DNA of 64,000 bases from Streptomyces sp. CB09001 (GTDB taxonomy: Bacteria > Actinomycetota > Actinomycetes > Streptomycetales > Streptomycetaceae): NCBI RefSeq assembly GCF_003369795.1, contig NZ_CP026730.1, positions 3,897,001 through 3,961,000 on the forward strand, written 5' to 3'. Position numbers and translations under genes: made by a program. Position 1 is the stretch's first letter, and each line of letters begins with the position of its first letter. Shown here piece after piece: positions 33,217 through 41,768 of the stretch. The notes beneath the pieces are model-generated. The model had not been told where the DNA came from and made no database searches. It saw nothing but the letters and a program-made list of their open reading frames with translations.

Positions 33217-33372
33217 TCAGCCGCACTGGCAGGGGCTGCCCGACTGGCAGCCGCAGCCGCAGCCCGAGCCGCAGCCGCAGGCGGCGATCAGCTGGAGGCT
33301 GCGGACCTCGGTGGGCTGCTCGGTGGGGCGTTCCTGGGCGGGGTCGGGCTTCGTGCTGGGGGAATCGGCCAT
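33217..33372 (-). CDS. Cys-rich metallothionein-like micro-protein
   Basis: 51 residues from ATG 33372 with a perfect AGGAGG site. The first 30 residues are polar (SPSTKPDPAQERPTEQPTEV); the end holds six Cys among Gly residues in CGCGSGCGCGCQSGSPCQCG-type spacing, suited to bind soft metals. I know no family by sequence. Metal binding is inference from composition and from the nickel-binding neighbour. The strong ribosome site supports real translation. Confidence 0.7.
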   Translation of the reverse strand: MADSPSTKPDPAQERPTEQPTEVRSLQLIAACGCGSGCGCGCQSGSPCQCG

Positions 33373-33522
33373 GGTTCCTCCTGGAGCGGGTGCCTGGCGC
33401 CCTGGGTTCCGGGGCCCCGGGGTCCTGAGTCCATTGCACGCCCCGAACCGCCGTCGCATCAACGGCGCACGGAAGCGAACGCGCGCCCCACTGCGCCGTT
33501 GACGCGCGCGGGACTCAGGCCC

Positions 33523-34212
33523 TCAGGCTCCCTCGACCTGCGTCGCCGGCTGGATGTCCGCCTGGAGGTCGTCCGCGTGCTCGCCGGTGACCAGGTAGAC
33601 CACCCGCTTGGCGACCGCGACCGCGTGGTCGGCGTAGCGCTCGTAGTAGCGGCCCAGGAGCGTGACGTCCACCGCCGTCTCGATGCCGTGCTTCCAGCGG
33701 TCGTCCATCAGGTGCTGGAAGAGGGTGCGGTGCAGGAGGTCCATCGCGTCGTCGTCCTGCTCCAGCTGGAGGGCCAGGTCGACGTCCTTGGTGATGATCA
33801 CCTCGGCGGCCTTCGCCATCAGGCGCTGGGCGAGCTGGCCCATCTCCAGGATGGTCGCGTGCAGGTCGTGCGGCACCGCACGCTCCGGGTAGCGCAGCCG
33901 GGCCAGCTTGGCCACGTGCTGGGCCAGGTCGCCCGAACGCTCCAGGTCGGCCGACATCCGCAGCGAGGTCACGACGATGCGCAGGTCCGTCGCCACCGGC
34001 TGCTGCCGGGCCAGCAGGGTTATCGCCCGCGCCTCCAGCTCGTGCTGGAGGTCGTCGACCTTCTGGTCCGCCTCGATGACGGCCTCGGCCAGCTTCAGGT
34101 CGGAGTCGAGGATCGCGGTCGTGGCGCGTCCGATGGCCGACCCGACCAGCCGGGCCATCTCCACCAGACCGTCACCGATCGAATCAAGTTCCTCGTGGTA
34201 CGCGTCCCGCAT
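33523..34212 (-). CDS. phoU: Phosphate-signalling protein PhoU
   Basis: 229 residues in two similar three-helix bundles. The PhoU motifs E/DxxVDxL-type (EADQKVDDLQHELEARAI) and RYYERYADHAVAVAKRVVYLVTGE with the E..RxxDHA metal site are present. PhoU links phosphate transport to the PhoR sensor. It is divergent from phoR-phoP across a PHO box, as in S. coelicolor. ATG 34212 (MRDAYHEELDSIGDGLVEMA) gives the family N-terminus; the extra 36 residues of the longer frame cover regulatory DNA. Confidence 0.95.
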   Translation of the reverse strand: MRDAYHEELDSIGDGLVEMARLVGSAIGRATTAILDSDLKLAEAVIEADQKVDDLQHELEARAITLLARQQPVATDLRIVVTSLRMSADLERSGDLAQHVAKLARLRYPERAVPHDLHATILEMGQLAQRLMAKAAEVIITKDVDLALQLEQDDDAMDLLHRTLFQHLMDDRWKHGIETAVDVTLLGRYYERYADHAVAVAKRVVYLVTGEHADDLQADIQPATQVEGA

Positions 34213-34320
34213 CAGGATTCCCTCTCGTACGTCCGTTTCGGGGGCTCGAGGACGGCCTCGCGCCCCTCGCCGTGCCCCCACGCTTACACGTTCCGGCCTG
34301 TACGCGTCCGTTTCCGGCAC

Positions 34321-34353
34321 CCCAAATGAACCATCCCTGGCTCCAAGGTGAAC
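34321..34353 (-). promoter_or_regulatory. PHO box between phoU and phoR-phoP
   Basis: Read on the minus strand: GTTCACCTTGG (34353-34343), an 11-base degenerate unit, then GTTCATTTGGG (34331-34321). The outer units fit the Streptomyces PhoP direct-repeat unit G(T/G)TCAYYYR(G/C)G, in 11-base register. It is 109 bases before the phoU start and 73 before phoR, so PhoP can control both. Confidence 0.85.
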
Positions 34354-34426
34354 TCTGGGCGACGAGTGTTCGAGGTCGCACCCGGATGGCTGGGGCGGGA
34401 CGGTCCGCCGTGCCTAACCTGGAGAC

Positions 34427-35716
34427 ATGGACGTGAACGCGGCGGTCGCCGCAGTGGCAGCGATCGCCGGAGTACTCACCGGCGTCATCGCCATGCTGGC
34501 GTTCCGCTGGAGCGAACGGGAGCAGAAGCGCCCCACCCGCACCTCGCTCCACACCGACCCCGTGCTGCCGCCCGGTGTCGACACCGTCCTTTCCGTACTG
34601 CGCTCCTCCGCGGTCGTCCTCGACGAGGCCGACGCGGTGGTCAAGGCCAGCTCTGCGGCGTACGCCCTCGGCCTGGTCCGGGGCGGCAGGCTCGCCGTCG
34701 AGCCGATGTTGCAGATGGCCAGGGACACCCGGCGGGACGGAGAGATACGGCAGGTCGAGCTGGACCTGCCCCGGCGCGGCAACGGGCGGGGGGAGGCCCT
34801 CGCCGTCTCCGCACGCGTCGCGCCCCTGGGGTCGCGGCTGGTGCTGCTGCTGGTCGAGGACCTCACCGAGGCCCGCCGCATCGAGGCCGTACGGCGCGAC
34901 TTCGTCGCCAATGTGAGCCATGAGCTGAAGACGCCGGTGGGGGCGCTCTCGCTGCTGTCCGAGGCCGTGATGGACGCGGCGGACGACCCGGAGGCCGTGG
35001 AGCGGTTCGCCGGGCGGATGCAGATCGAGGCGACCCGGCTGACGAACCTGGTGCAGGAGCTCATCGACCTGTCCCGGGTGCAGAACGACGACCCCCTCGA
35101 CGACGCCGAGCCCGTCCGGGTGGACGAGCTGGTCGCCGAGGCCATCGACCGCTGCCGGCACGCGGCCGGCACCAAGCAGATCACCATGGCCGCCGGAGGC
35201 ACGGCGGATCTGCACGTGCGCGGCAACCGCGGCCAGCTCGCCGCCGCCCTCGGCAACCTCGTCGAGAACGCCGTCAACTACTCGCCGGCCCGCACCCGCG
35301 TCGGCATAGCCGCCCGCCGCGTCGCCGCCCCCGGCGGCGACCTGATCGAGATCGCCGTGACCGACCAGGGCATCGGCATCTCGGAGAGAGACAAGGAGCG
35401 CGTCTTCGAGCGCTTCTACCGCGTGGACCCGGCCCGCTCACGGGCCACCGGAGGCACCGGTCTGGGTCTCGCGATCGTCAAGCACGTGGTCGCCTCGCAC
35501 GGCGGGGAGGTCACGGTGTGGAGCGCCGAAGGCCAGGGCTCCACCTTCACCCTGCGACTGCCGGAGGCGGGCCTCGCCCGCGACCGCGCGCAGCGCCGGT
35601 CCGACCACGCCGGGCTCAGCGACGAGACCGAGCGGTCGTCCTCATCCCCGCATTCCCCGCATTCCCCCCATACGTCCACGTACGAAACGTTTCCTGCCCC
35701 GGAGGTCCTTCCGTGA
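34427..35716 (+). CDS. phoR: Phosphate sensor histidine kinase PhoR
   Basis: 429 residues. One N-terminal membrane segment (VAAVAAIAGVLTGVIAMLAF), a PAS-like region, then the kinase: H-box FVANVSHELKTPVGAL, N-box LGNLVENAVNYSP, G1 DQGIGISERD, and GGTGLGLAIVKH. It phosphorylates PhoP under phosphate limitation. The C-terminus is a Ser/His/Pro-rich tail (SSSSPHSPHSPHTS) of low complexity. Start ATG 34427 lies six bases after TAACCT (34415-34420), consistent with leaderless expression. It overlaps phoP by four bases (GTGA). Confidence 0.95.
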   Translation: MDVNAAVAAVAAIAGVLTGVIAMLAFRWSEREQKRPTRTSLHTDPVLPPGVDTVLSVLRSSAVVLDEADAVVKASSAAYALGLVRGGRLAVEPMLQMARDTRRDGEIRQVELDLPRRGNGRGEALAVSARVAPLGSRLVLLLVEDLTEARRIEAVRRDFVANVSHELKTPVGALSLLSEAVMDAADDPEAVERFAGRMQIEATRLTNLVQELIDLSRVQNDDPLDDAEPVRVDELVAEAIDRCRHAAGTKQITMAAGGTADLHVRGNRGQLAAALGNLVENAVNYSPARTRVGIAARRVAAPGGDLIEIAVTDQGIGISERDKERVFERFYRVDPARSRATGGTGLGLAIVKHVVASHGGEVTVWSAEGQGSTFTLRLPEAGLARDRAQRRSDHAGLSDETERSSSSPHSPHSPHTSTYETFPAPEVLP

Positions 35717-36393
35717 CCCGTGTGCTCGTCGTCGAGGACGAGGAGTCCTTCTCCGACGCCCTGTCGTACATGCTCCGCAAGGAGGGCTTCGAGGTCGCCA
35801 TCGCGACCACCGGCCCCGACGGACTCGACGAGTTCGAGCGCAACGGCGCCGACCTCGTGCTCCTCGACCTGATGCTGCCCGGCCTGCCGGGCACCGAGGT
35901 CTGCCGCCAGCTGCGCGGCCGCTCGAACGTTCCCGTGATCATGGTGACCGCCAAGGACAGCGAGATCGACAAGGTCGTCGGGCTGGAGATAGGGGCCGAC
36001 GACTACGTCACCAAGCCCTTCTCCTCCCGCGAGCTGGTCGCCCGCATCCGTGCCGTACTGCGGCGGCGCGGTGAGCCCGAGGAGGTCGCTCCGGCCGCCC
36101 TGGAGGCCGGCCCCGTCCGCATGGACGTGGACCGGCACGTGGTGACCGTGGGCGGCACCAAGGTCGACCTGCCGCTCAAGGAGTTCGACCTGCTGGAGAT
36201 GCTGCTGCGCAACGCGGGCCGGGTGCTGACCCGCATGCAGCTGATCGACCGGGTCTGGGGTGCCGACTACGTCGGTGACACCAAGACCCTCGATGTCCAC
36301 GTCAAGCGGCTGCGCGCCAAGATCGAGCCCGACCCGGGCGCGCCGCGGTACCTGGTGACGGTGCGCGGACTGGGCTACAAGTTCGAGCCGTAG
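35713..36393 (+). CDS. phoP: Phosphate response regulator PhoP
   Basis: 226 residues from GTG 35713, overlapping the phoR stop. The receiver domain has the acidic pair VVEDEES, the phospho-acceptor Asp in LVLLDLMLPG, Thr in MVTAKDSEI and Lys in KPFSSREL; the C-terminal OmpR-type winged helix (LTRMQLIDRVWGADYVGDTKTLDVHVKRLRAKIE) follows. It is the master regulator of phosphate starvation in Streptomyces and affects antibiotic production. A strong terminator follows. Confidence 0.96.
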   Translation: MTRVLVVEDEESFSDALSYMLRKEGFEVAIATTGPDGLDEFERNGADLVLLDLMLPGLPGTEVCRQLRGRSNVPVIMVTAKDSEIDKVVGLEIGADDYVTKPFSSRELVARIRAVLRRRGEPEEVAPAALEAGPVRMDVDRHVVTVGGTKVDLPLKEFDLLEMLLRNAGRVLTRMQLIDRVWGADYVGDTKTLDVHVKRLRAKIEPDPGAPRYLVTVRGLGYKFEP

Positions 36394-36437
36394 GCCGGCC
36401 CACCGGCCGCCCGACCGCGGCGGCCCACCGGACACGG

Positions 36438-36474
36438 CGAAGGGCGGGACCTCACGGAGAGGTCCCGCCCTTCG
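36438..36474. terminator. Terminator between phoP and the lipoprotein gene
   Basis: Perfect 16-pair stem beginning CGAAGGGCGGGACCTC with a five-base loop; being symmetrical it can serve both convergent genes. Confidence 0.9.
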
Positions 36475-36515
36475 GTCGTACGCCGGTGCGTCCGTACGGT
36501 GCGTCCGTACGGTGC

Positions 36516-37253
36516 TCAGTGGCCGGCTTCGGTGCCCGCGCCGGTCTCGGTGCCGGTGCCGGTCCCCGTGCCGGTCCCGTCCGTGTCGCCGGTGGCCCCA
36601 CCGGTGGACTCGTCCGTCCCGGGGGCCGTCTCGCCGTCCGCCGGGGTGCCCGAGGTCTCACCGTCGGCCGGTTCGCCCGAGGTCTCCGCGGAGGCCTCCC
36701 CGGAGGGCTGCGCGGAGGCGCCCGGGGCCGCCGGGGTCTCGCTCGGGCCCCACTCGGCGAAGAAGCTCTCGGCGGGGACGACGAACGCGCGCAGGCTCAC
36801 GGCGCCGGTCTCGCTGAAGTTGAAGGTGATCTTCTGCGCGTTGCCGTCCTGGACCGCCTCGCGGCTGCTGGGCAGGACCGCCGCGGCGTTGTCCTTGCCG
36901 CCGAGGATCAGGCGGCCGCCGGCCGGGACGGTCAGGTCGCCCTTCTCGCCCTTGGCGGGCTTCAGCTCGGCGGACTTGTCGGTACCGGCCACGGTGACGG
37001 ACTCGAGGGTCTGGTCCTTGTCACTGCTGTTGAACAGGGTGGCGGAGACCACGGCCGGGCCGGTCGACTCCAGGTCGGGCTGGGTGATGACGACCGCGTT
37101 CTGGACCTTGATGTCGCCCACGGACGTCGCAGCGTTGTCCGGCTTGATCTCCAGCGTCTGGGCGTTGTGACCGGCGCCGCACGCGGCGAGCGAGGCGATC
37201 GAGAACGCGATGGCGGCGGCGGCGAGGGCACCGCGTCGAAGGCTGCTGCTCAC
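36516..37253 (-). CDS. Secreted lipoprotein, DUF461/PCu(A)C-like
   Basis: 245 residues from GTG 37253. Signal peptide with lipobox LAAC (Cys near residue 25), then a domain of about 130 residues (IKVQNAVVITQPDLESTGPAVVSATLFNSSD, LTVPAGGRLILGG, AVSLRAFVVP) similar to DUF461/copper-chaperone PCu(A)C folds. The last 75 residues are Gly/Thr/Glu/Asp-rich repeats (SGEPADGETSGTPADGETAP, GTGTGTGTETG), likely a cell-wall spacer. The Met/His copper ligands of PCu(A)C are not obvious, so metal binding is doubtful. Confidence 0.8.
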   Translation of the reverse strand: MSSSLRRGALAAAAIAFSIASLAACGAGHNAQTLEIKPDNAATSVGDIKVQNAVVITQPDLESTGPAVVSATLFNSSDKDQTLESVTVAGTDKSAELKPAKGEKGDLTVPAGGRLILGGKDNAAAVLPSSREAVQDGNAQKITFNFSETGAVSLRAFVVPAESFFAEWGPSETPAAPGASAQPSGEASAETSGEPADGETSGTPADGETAPGTDESTGGATGDTDGTGTGTGTGTETGAGTEAGH

Positions 37254-37919
37254 GGCGGCGGCAACTCCTTGGACTCGAGCGGGGTGGCGGCAACGGATAA
37301 AGCCGCCCTAAGTGGCTGTCAGCGGCCTCAGGCTACCGAGCCGTTGTTGAGCCGCCGCACCCGACCCTCCCCGAAGACATCCGGCTTCGCTCGGCAGGCG
37401 GTAGCCGCCGGGGGCGGCACGGGCGCCGTCCCCGCACGGTCGGGGCGCCGGCAGGCGTTGTTCCGTTGGGCCCTTTAGCGGCTCGTACTCGTCCGACATT
37501 CAGCTATGAAGCCCTGCGCCATACAGGTCGGGATCGGTACGCGAAATTTCCGTGAAGGAATGCGCGGGCGGCCAGGAAATTGATCACCGCGGGACGGTCG
37601 GGGGCGCGTCGTGATCAATTCCGGATTCGTCCGGAACCCTGCCGCGGCCTCCGAACGGAGTAGCGGAAGTCGCACGCACGGAACCGGACATATCGGGATC
37701 TTCGGGCGGGTGGCGAGGGCTCCGGATGTGTGTGACGTGCGTGTTTCGACCGGCCTGGAGAGCGGCTCCGACCTGCGAATACGTTCTTCCGCTCGCCCGG
37801 CGCAGCACGTTCCTGTTGCTGTTGTCAAGCCCCGAGATATGCCCTGACCTGCGAAAACGCCATTCAGAAGACGCCGTTTCCGTGTTACCCTGGATAGCCA
37901 CGGAAGGGGTACCTGTCAC
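37254..37919. other. Long gene-free region upstream of carD
   Basis: 666 bases between divergent lipoprotein and carD genes with no credible ORF. AATTGATCAC at 37578-37587 and its exact complement at 37611-37620 form a 10-base inverted repeat with a 23-base spacer. Just before carD, TACCCT (37887-37892) may be a -10 box. The rest shows no recognised feature; the size suggests complex regulation of carD or an unseen small RNA. Confidence 0.55.
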
Positions 37920-38402
37920 ATGACGTTCAAGGTTGGCGACACCGTGGTCTATCCCCATCACGGGGCCGCGCTGATCGAGGCTATCGAAACTCGCCAGATC
38001 AAAGGCGTGGACAAGACCTACTTGGTGCTGAAGGTCGCCCAGGGCGACCTGACGGTACGTGTGCCAGCGGACAATGCGGAGTTCGTCGGCGTGCGTGATG
38101 TGGTCGGTCAGGACGGGCTGGACCGGGTCTTCGAAGTACTGCGCGCGCCGTACGCCGAGGAGCCCACGAACTGGTCGCGTCGTTACAAGGCAAACCTGGA
38201 GAAGCTCGCCTCCGGCGACGTCATCAAGGTCGCGGAAGTCGTGCGCGACCTGTGGCGCCGCGAGCGCGAGCGTGGACTCTCCGCAGGTGAGAAGCGCATG
38301 CTCGCCAAGGCCCGCCAGATCCTGGTGAGCGAGCTGGCTCTCGCGGAGAACACCAACGAGGACAAGGCGGAGGCCCTGCTCGACGAGGTGCTCGCCTCCT
38401 GA
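37920..38402 (+). CDS. carD: CarD/CdnL-family RNA polymerase-binding protein
   Basis: 160 residues. N-terminal Tudor-like RNA polymerase-interaction domain ([44 protein letters not shown]) and a helical DNA-binding domain ([44 protein letters not shown]). It stabilises open promoter complexes and is essential in mycobacteria. Upstream of ispD-ispF, as in other actinobacteria. Start ATG 37920 matches the family. Confidence 0.95.
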   Translation: MTFKVGDTVVYPHHGAALIEAIETRQIKGVDKTYLVLKVAQGDLTVRVPADNAEFVGVRDVVGQDGLDRVFEVLRAPYAEEPTNWSRRYKANLEKLASGDVIKVAEVVRDLWRRERERGLSAGEKRMLAKARQILVSELALAENTNEDKAEALLDEVLAS

Positions 38403-38459
38403 TCCGACTGGATCCGAGGCGAGGCGCAGACCGTCACCCACTCGGTTCAGCGCACTGAA

Positions 38460-38508
38460 ATGCCGCGGTGCCCGATGACATCCTTGCTGTCGCCGGGCGC
38501 TGCGGCAT
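38460..38508 (+). terminator. Likely carD terminator
   Basis: ATGCCGC (38460-38466) pairs with GCGGCAT (38502-38508); inner TGCCCG/CGGGCG and TGACA/TGTCG segments extend the stem with small mismatches. Confidence 0.65.
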
Positions 38509-38530
38509 GTTCGTACCCGGATACGGTTTC

Positions 38531-38554
38531 CGGCATCCGGACGTCCGGATGCCG
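38531..38554. repeat. Perfect 24-base palindrome
   Basis: CGGCATCCGGAC followed directly by its own complement, with no spacer, 164 bases before ispD. It may be an operator for ispD-ispF or part of a terminator region. Confidence 0.9.
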
Positions 38555-38717
38555 ATGATCCTCGTACGCTCACCCCGGGAGGTTTCCCCGGGTCCTGGCG
38601 TGCCGGGCCCGGGCTGCTGGCTCGACCAGGGTCACGGAAGGGTCCGGTCAAGGCGTCGCGCCCGGCACGGTGAGGCCATACCCAACTAGGTCGAGCACAC
38701 AAACCTGACAGGAACCG

Positions 38718-39518
38718 ATGTCTGACGAATCGCGTCCCTCACCCGCCGAGACGGCCGCGGAGACGCCCGCGGAGACGCCCGCCGCGGACCGTCCGCGTGC
38801 CAGAACCGCCGCCGTGATTCCGGCCGCGGGCCGGGGCGTGCGGCTCGGCCCGGGTGCCCCCAAGGCCCTGCGCGCGCTGGGCGGCACCCCCATGCTCATC
38901 CACGCGGTCCGGGCGATGGCCGCCTCCCGCGCGGTCTCCCTCGTCGTGGTCGTCGCCCCGCCCGACGGCGCGGGCGAGGTCAAGAGCCTCCTCGACGCGC
39001 ACGCGCTGCCCGAGAGGACGGACTTCGTCGTGGTGCCCGGCGGCGAGACCCGGCAGGAGTCGGTACGGCTCGGCCTGGACGCGCTGCCGCCCGAGTACGA
39101 CATCGTCCTCGTGCACGACGCGGCCCGGCCGCTGGTGCCGGTGGACACGGTGGACGCCGTGATCGACGCCGTGCGGGAGGGCGCGCCCGCGGTGGTGCCG
39201 GCGGTGCCGCTCGCCGACACCGTCAAGCAGGTCGAGCCCGCGGCGGCGCCGGGCGGGCCGGAGCCGGTGGTGGCCACTCCCGAGCGGGCGCGGCTGCGCG
39301 CGGTGCAGACCCCGCAGGGCTTCGACCGCGCGACGCTGGTGCGGGCCCACGGGACGGTGACCGACGACGTCACCGACGACGCCAGCATGGTCGAGCAGCT
39401 CGGGCTCGCGGTGGTGGTGGTGCCGGGGCACGAGGAGGCGTTCAAGGTGACGCGGCCGCTCGACCTGGTGCTCGCGGAGGCGGTACTGGCGCGCAGGAGG
39501 CTGAACGATGGGTTCTGA
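38718..39518 (+). CDS. ispD: 2-C-methyl-D-erythritol 4-phosphate cytidylyltransferase
   Basis: 266 residues. After a Pro/Ala/Glu-rich start, the nucleotidyltransferase motif [21 protein letters not shown], then [29 protein letters not shown] and [11 protein letters not shown] identify IspD. It makes CDP-methylerythritol, third step of the MEP isoprenoid pathway. ACAGGAA precedes the ATG. It overlaps ispF by 11 bases, so the two are translated together. Confidence 0.95.
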   Translation: MSDESRPSPAETAAETPAETPAADRPRARTAAVIPAAGRGVRLGPGAPKALRALGGTPMLIHAVRAMAASRAVSLVVVVAPPDGAGEVKSLLDAHALPERTDFVVVPGGETRQESVRLGLDALPPEYDIVLVHDAARPLVPVDTVDAVIDAVREGAPAVVPAVPLADTVKQVEPAAAPGGPEPVVATPERARLRAVQTPQGFDRATLVRAHGTVTDDVTDDASMVEQLGLAVVVVPGHEEAFKVTRPLDLVLAEAVLARRRLNDGF

Positions 39519-40011
39519 GGCGGGCGGGCAGACGGTGCTGCCGCAGGTCGGGATCGGTACGGACATCCACGCCTTCGAGGACGGGCGTGAGCTGTGGTGC
39601 GCCGGGCTGAAGTGGGAGGGCGAGGGCACCGGGCTCGCCGGGCACTCCGACGCGGACGTCGTCGCGCACGCGGCGTGCAACGCGCTGTTCTCCGCGGCGG
39701 GGGTCGGCGACCTGGGCCAGCACTTCGGTACCGGGCGGCCGGAGTGGTCCGGGGCGTCCGGGGTGACGCTGCTGACCGAGGCGGCGCGGATCGTGCGGGC
39801 GGAGGGATTCCGGATCGGGAACGTCGCGGTGCAGGTGGTCGGCGCGCGGCCGAAGATCGGCAAGCGGCGGGACGAGGCGCAGGAGGTGCTCTCCGCGGCG
39901 GTGGGGGCGCCGGTGTCCGTGTCCGGGGCGACGACGGACGGGCTGGGGTTCCCCGGGCGGGGGGAGGGGCTGATGGCGGTGGCCACGGCGTTGGTCGTGC
40001 GGGTGCCCTAG
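39508..40011 (+). CDS. ispF: 2-C-methyl-D-erythritol 2,4-cyclodiphosphate synthase
   Basis: 167 residues, normal length. GIGTDIHAF (metal-binding Asp and His), [46 protein letters not shown] and [19 protein letters not shown] are IspF signatures. It forms the cyclic diphosphate of methylerythritol. Start ATG 39508 lies within ispD. A short hairpin (stem GGGCGGC, 40020-40042) and GC-rich dispersed repeats follow. Confidence 0.96.
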   Translation: MGSEAGGQTVLPQVGIGTDIHAFEDGRELWCAGLKWEGEGTGLAGHSDADVVAHAACNALFSAAGVGDLGQHFGTGRPEWSGASGVTLLTEAARIVRAEGFRIGNVAVQVVGARPKIGKRRDEAQEVLSAAVGAPVSVSGATTDGLGFPGRGEGLMAVATALVVRVP

Positions 40012-40055
40012 CCGGGCGGGGGCGGCGTGAGGAGTGCCGCCCGGGGACGCGCCGT

Positions 40056-40125
40056 GCGGGGCTCCGCCCCGCGCCCCCCAGGGGCTCTGCCCCGCGCCCC
40101 CCAGGGGCTCCGCCCCTGGACCCGG
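40056..40125. repeat. Streptomyces-type GGGGCTCCGCCCC dispersed repeat
   Basis: Three GGGGCT(C/T)(C/T)GCCCC palindromes separated by GCGCCCCCCA spacers, a very common intergenic family in Streptomyces. No gene lies in 40012-40225. Confidence 0.8.
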
Positions 40126-40225
40126 CCTGTGCCCACCCACCACCCGACTCGCGGGGACAAGGAGTCGCCGCAACAACGGCATGCGTGTGCCCCTGGCACT
40201 GCTCGGCGCCTACTACCCTGGACAC

Positions 40226-41626
40226 GTGACTATTCGCCTGTACGACACCAGCGCCCGGCAGATCCGTGACTTCGCCCCCCTCACGCCGGGCTGTGTCTCG
40301 ATCTACCTGTGTGGCGCCACCGTGCAGGCCGCCCCGCACATCGGGCACATCCGGTCGGGGCTGAACTTCGACATCATGCGCCGCTGGTTCGCGTACCGCG
40401 GCTACGACGTCACGTTCGTCCGCAACGTCACCGACATCGACGACAAGATCATCTGGAAGGCGGCCGAGCAGAACCGCCCCTGGTGGTCCATCGGCTACGA
40501 GAACGAGCGGGCGTTCAATGACGCCTACGACGCCCTCGGCTGCCTGCCGCCGACGTACGAGCCGCGCGCCACCGGCCACATCACCGAGATGGTCGAGATG
40601 ATGCGCGGGCTCATCGAGCGCGGGCACGCCTACGAGGCCGAGGGCAACGTCTACTTCGACGTACGGTCCCTGCCCGGGTACCTCTCCCTTTCCAACCAGG
40701 ACCTCGACGAGCTTCGCCAGCCTGCCGGAGAAGGCGAGATCGGCAAGCGGGATCCGCGCGACTTCGCCATGTGGAAGGCGGCCAGGCCCGGGGAGCCCAG
40801 CTGGGAGACGCCGTGGGGCCGGGGACGGCCCGGCTGGCACCTGGAGTGCTCCGCGATGGCGCACAAGTACCTGGGCGAGGAGTTCGACGTCCACGGCGGC
40901 GGGATCGACCTGATCTTCCCGCACCACGAGAACGAGATCGCCCAGGCCAAGGGCTTCGGCGACGCCTTCGCCCGCTACTGGGTGCACAACGCCTGGGTCA
41001 CCATGAGCGGCGAGAAGATGTCCAAGTCGCTCGGCAACAGCGTGCTCGTGAGCGAGATGGTCAAGCAGTGGCGCCCAGTCGTGCTGCGGTACTACCTCGG
41101 CACCCCGCACTACCGCTCGACCATCGAGTACAGCGAGGAGTCCCTGCGCGAGGCCGAGTCGGCGTACGCGCGGATCGAGGGCTTCGTGCAGCGCGTCACC
41201 GAGCTGGCCGGCCACGCCGTCGAGCCCGCCGCCGAGGTGCCGCCCGCCTTCGCCGAGGCGATGGACGACGACCTGGGCGTCCCGCAGGCGCTCGCGATCG
41301 TGCACACGACCGTCCGGCAGGGCAACAGCGCGCTGGCCGCCGACGACAAGGACGCCGCCGTGGCACGGCTCGCCGAGGTGCGGGCCATGCTCGGTGTGCT
41401 CGGCCTCGACCCGCTGGACGCGCGCTGGGCCGGGGAGCAGGAGCAGGGCGAGGACCTGCGGCACGTCGTCGACAGCCTCGTACGGCTCGTGCTCGACCAG
41501 CGCGAGGGCGCCCGGGCGCGGAAGGACTGGGCCACCGCCGACGCCATCCGCGACCAGCTCGCGCAGTCCGGACTGGCCATCGAGGACAGCCCGCAGGGGC
41601 CCCGCTGGAGCCTCGGCTCCCGCTGA
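40226..41626 (+). CDS. cysS: Cysteinyl-tRNA synthetase
   Basis: 466 residues from GTG 40226, the usual length. The HIGH motif is in PHIGHIRSGLNFD, the KMSKS motif in GEKMSKSLGN, and zinc ligands in YLCGATVQ, WHLECSAMAHK and FPHHENEIAQ. It charges tRNA-Cys. TACCCT at 40214-40219 lies six bases before GTG, so the mRNA is probably leaderless. Longer in-frame starts (from 40034) run through the intergenic repeats and are rejected. Confidence 0.96.
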   Translation: MTIRLYDTSARQIRDFAPLTPGCVSIYLCGATVQAAPHIGHIRSGLNFDIMRRWFAYRGYDVTFVRNVTDIDDKIIWKAAEQNRPWWSIGYENERAFNDAYDALGCLPPTYEPRATGHITEMVEMMRGLIERGHAYEAEGNVYFDVRSLPGYLSLSNQDLDELRQPAGEGEIGKRDPRDFAMWKAARPGEPSWETPWGRGRPGWHLECSAMAHKYLGEEFDVHGGGIDLIFPHHENEIAQAKGFGDAFARYWVHNAWVTMSGEKMSKSLGNSVLVSEMVKQWRPVVLRYYLGTPHYRSTIEYSEESLREAESAYARIEGFVQRVTELAGHAVEPAAEVPPAFAEAMDDDLGVPQALAIVHTTVRQGNSALAADDKDAAVARLAEVRAMLGVLGLDPLDARWAGEQEQGEDLRHVVDSLVRLVLDQREGARARKDWATADAIRDQLAQSGLAIEDSPQGPRWSLGSR

Positions 41627-41651
41627 CCCGAGTCCCGGATCGTAGATCGAT

Positions 41652-41679
41652 TGTGCCGCCCGGCCCTCCGGGCGGCACA
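41652..41679 (+). terminator. cysS terminator
   Basis: TGTGCCGCCCGG / CCGGGCGGCACA, 12 perfect pairs around CCCT, 26 bases after the stop. Confidence 0.9.
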
Positions 41680-41768
41680 CTGCACAAGACGCACGTACGA
41701 CGCACACCCCCAAAGACCCCCGTAGACCCCGAAGACCCCGAGAAGCAGAGAAGCGGAGACAGGTACTC

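Noticed and set aside
40034..40225. N-terminal extension of cysS
   Set aside because: It is translation of GC-rich dispersed repeats; GTG 40226 gives the standard length.
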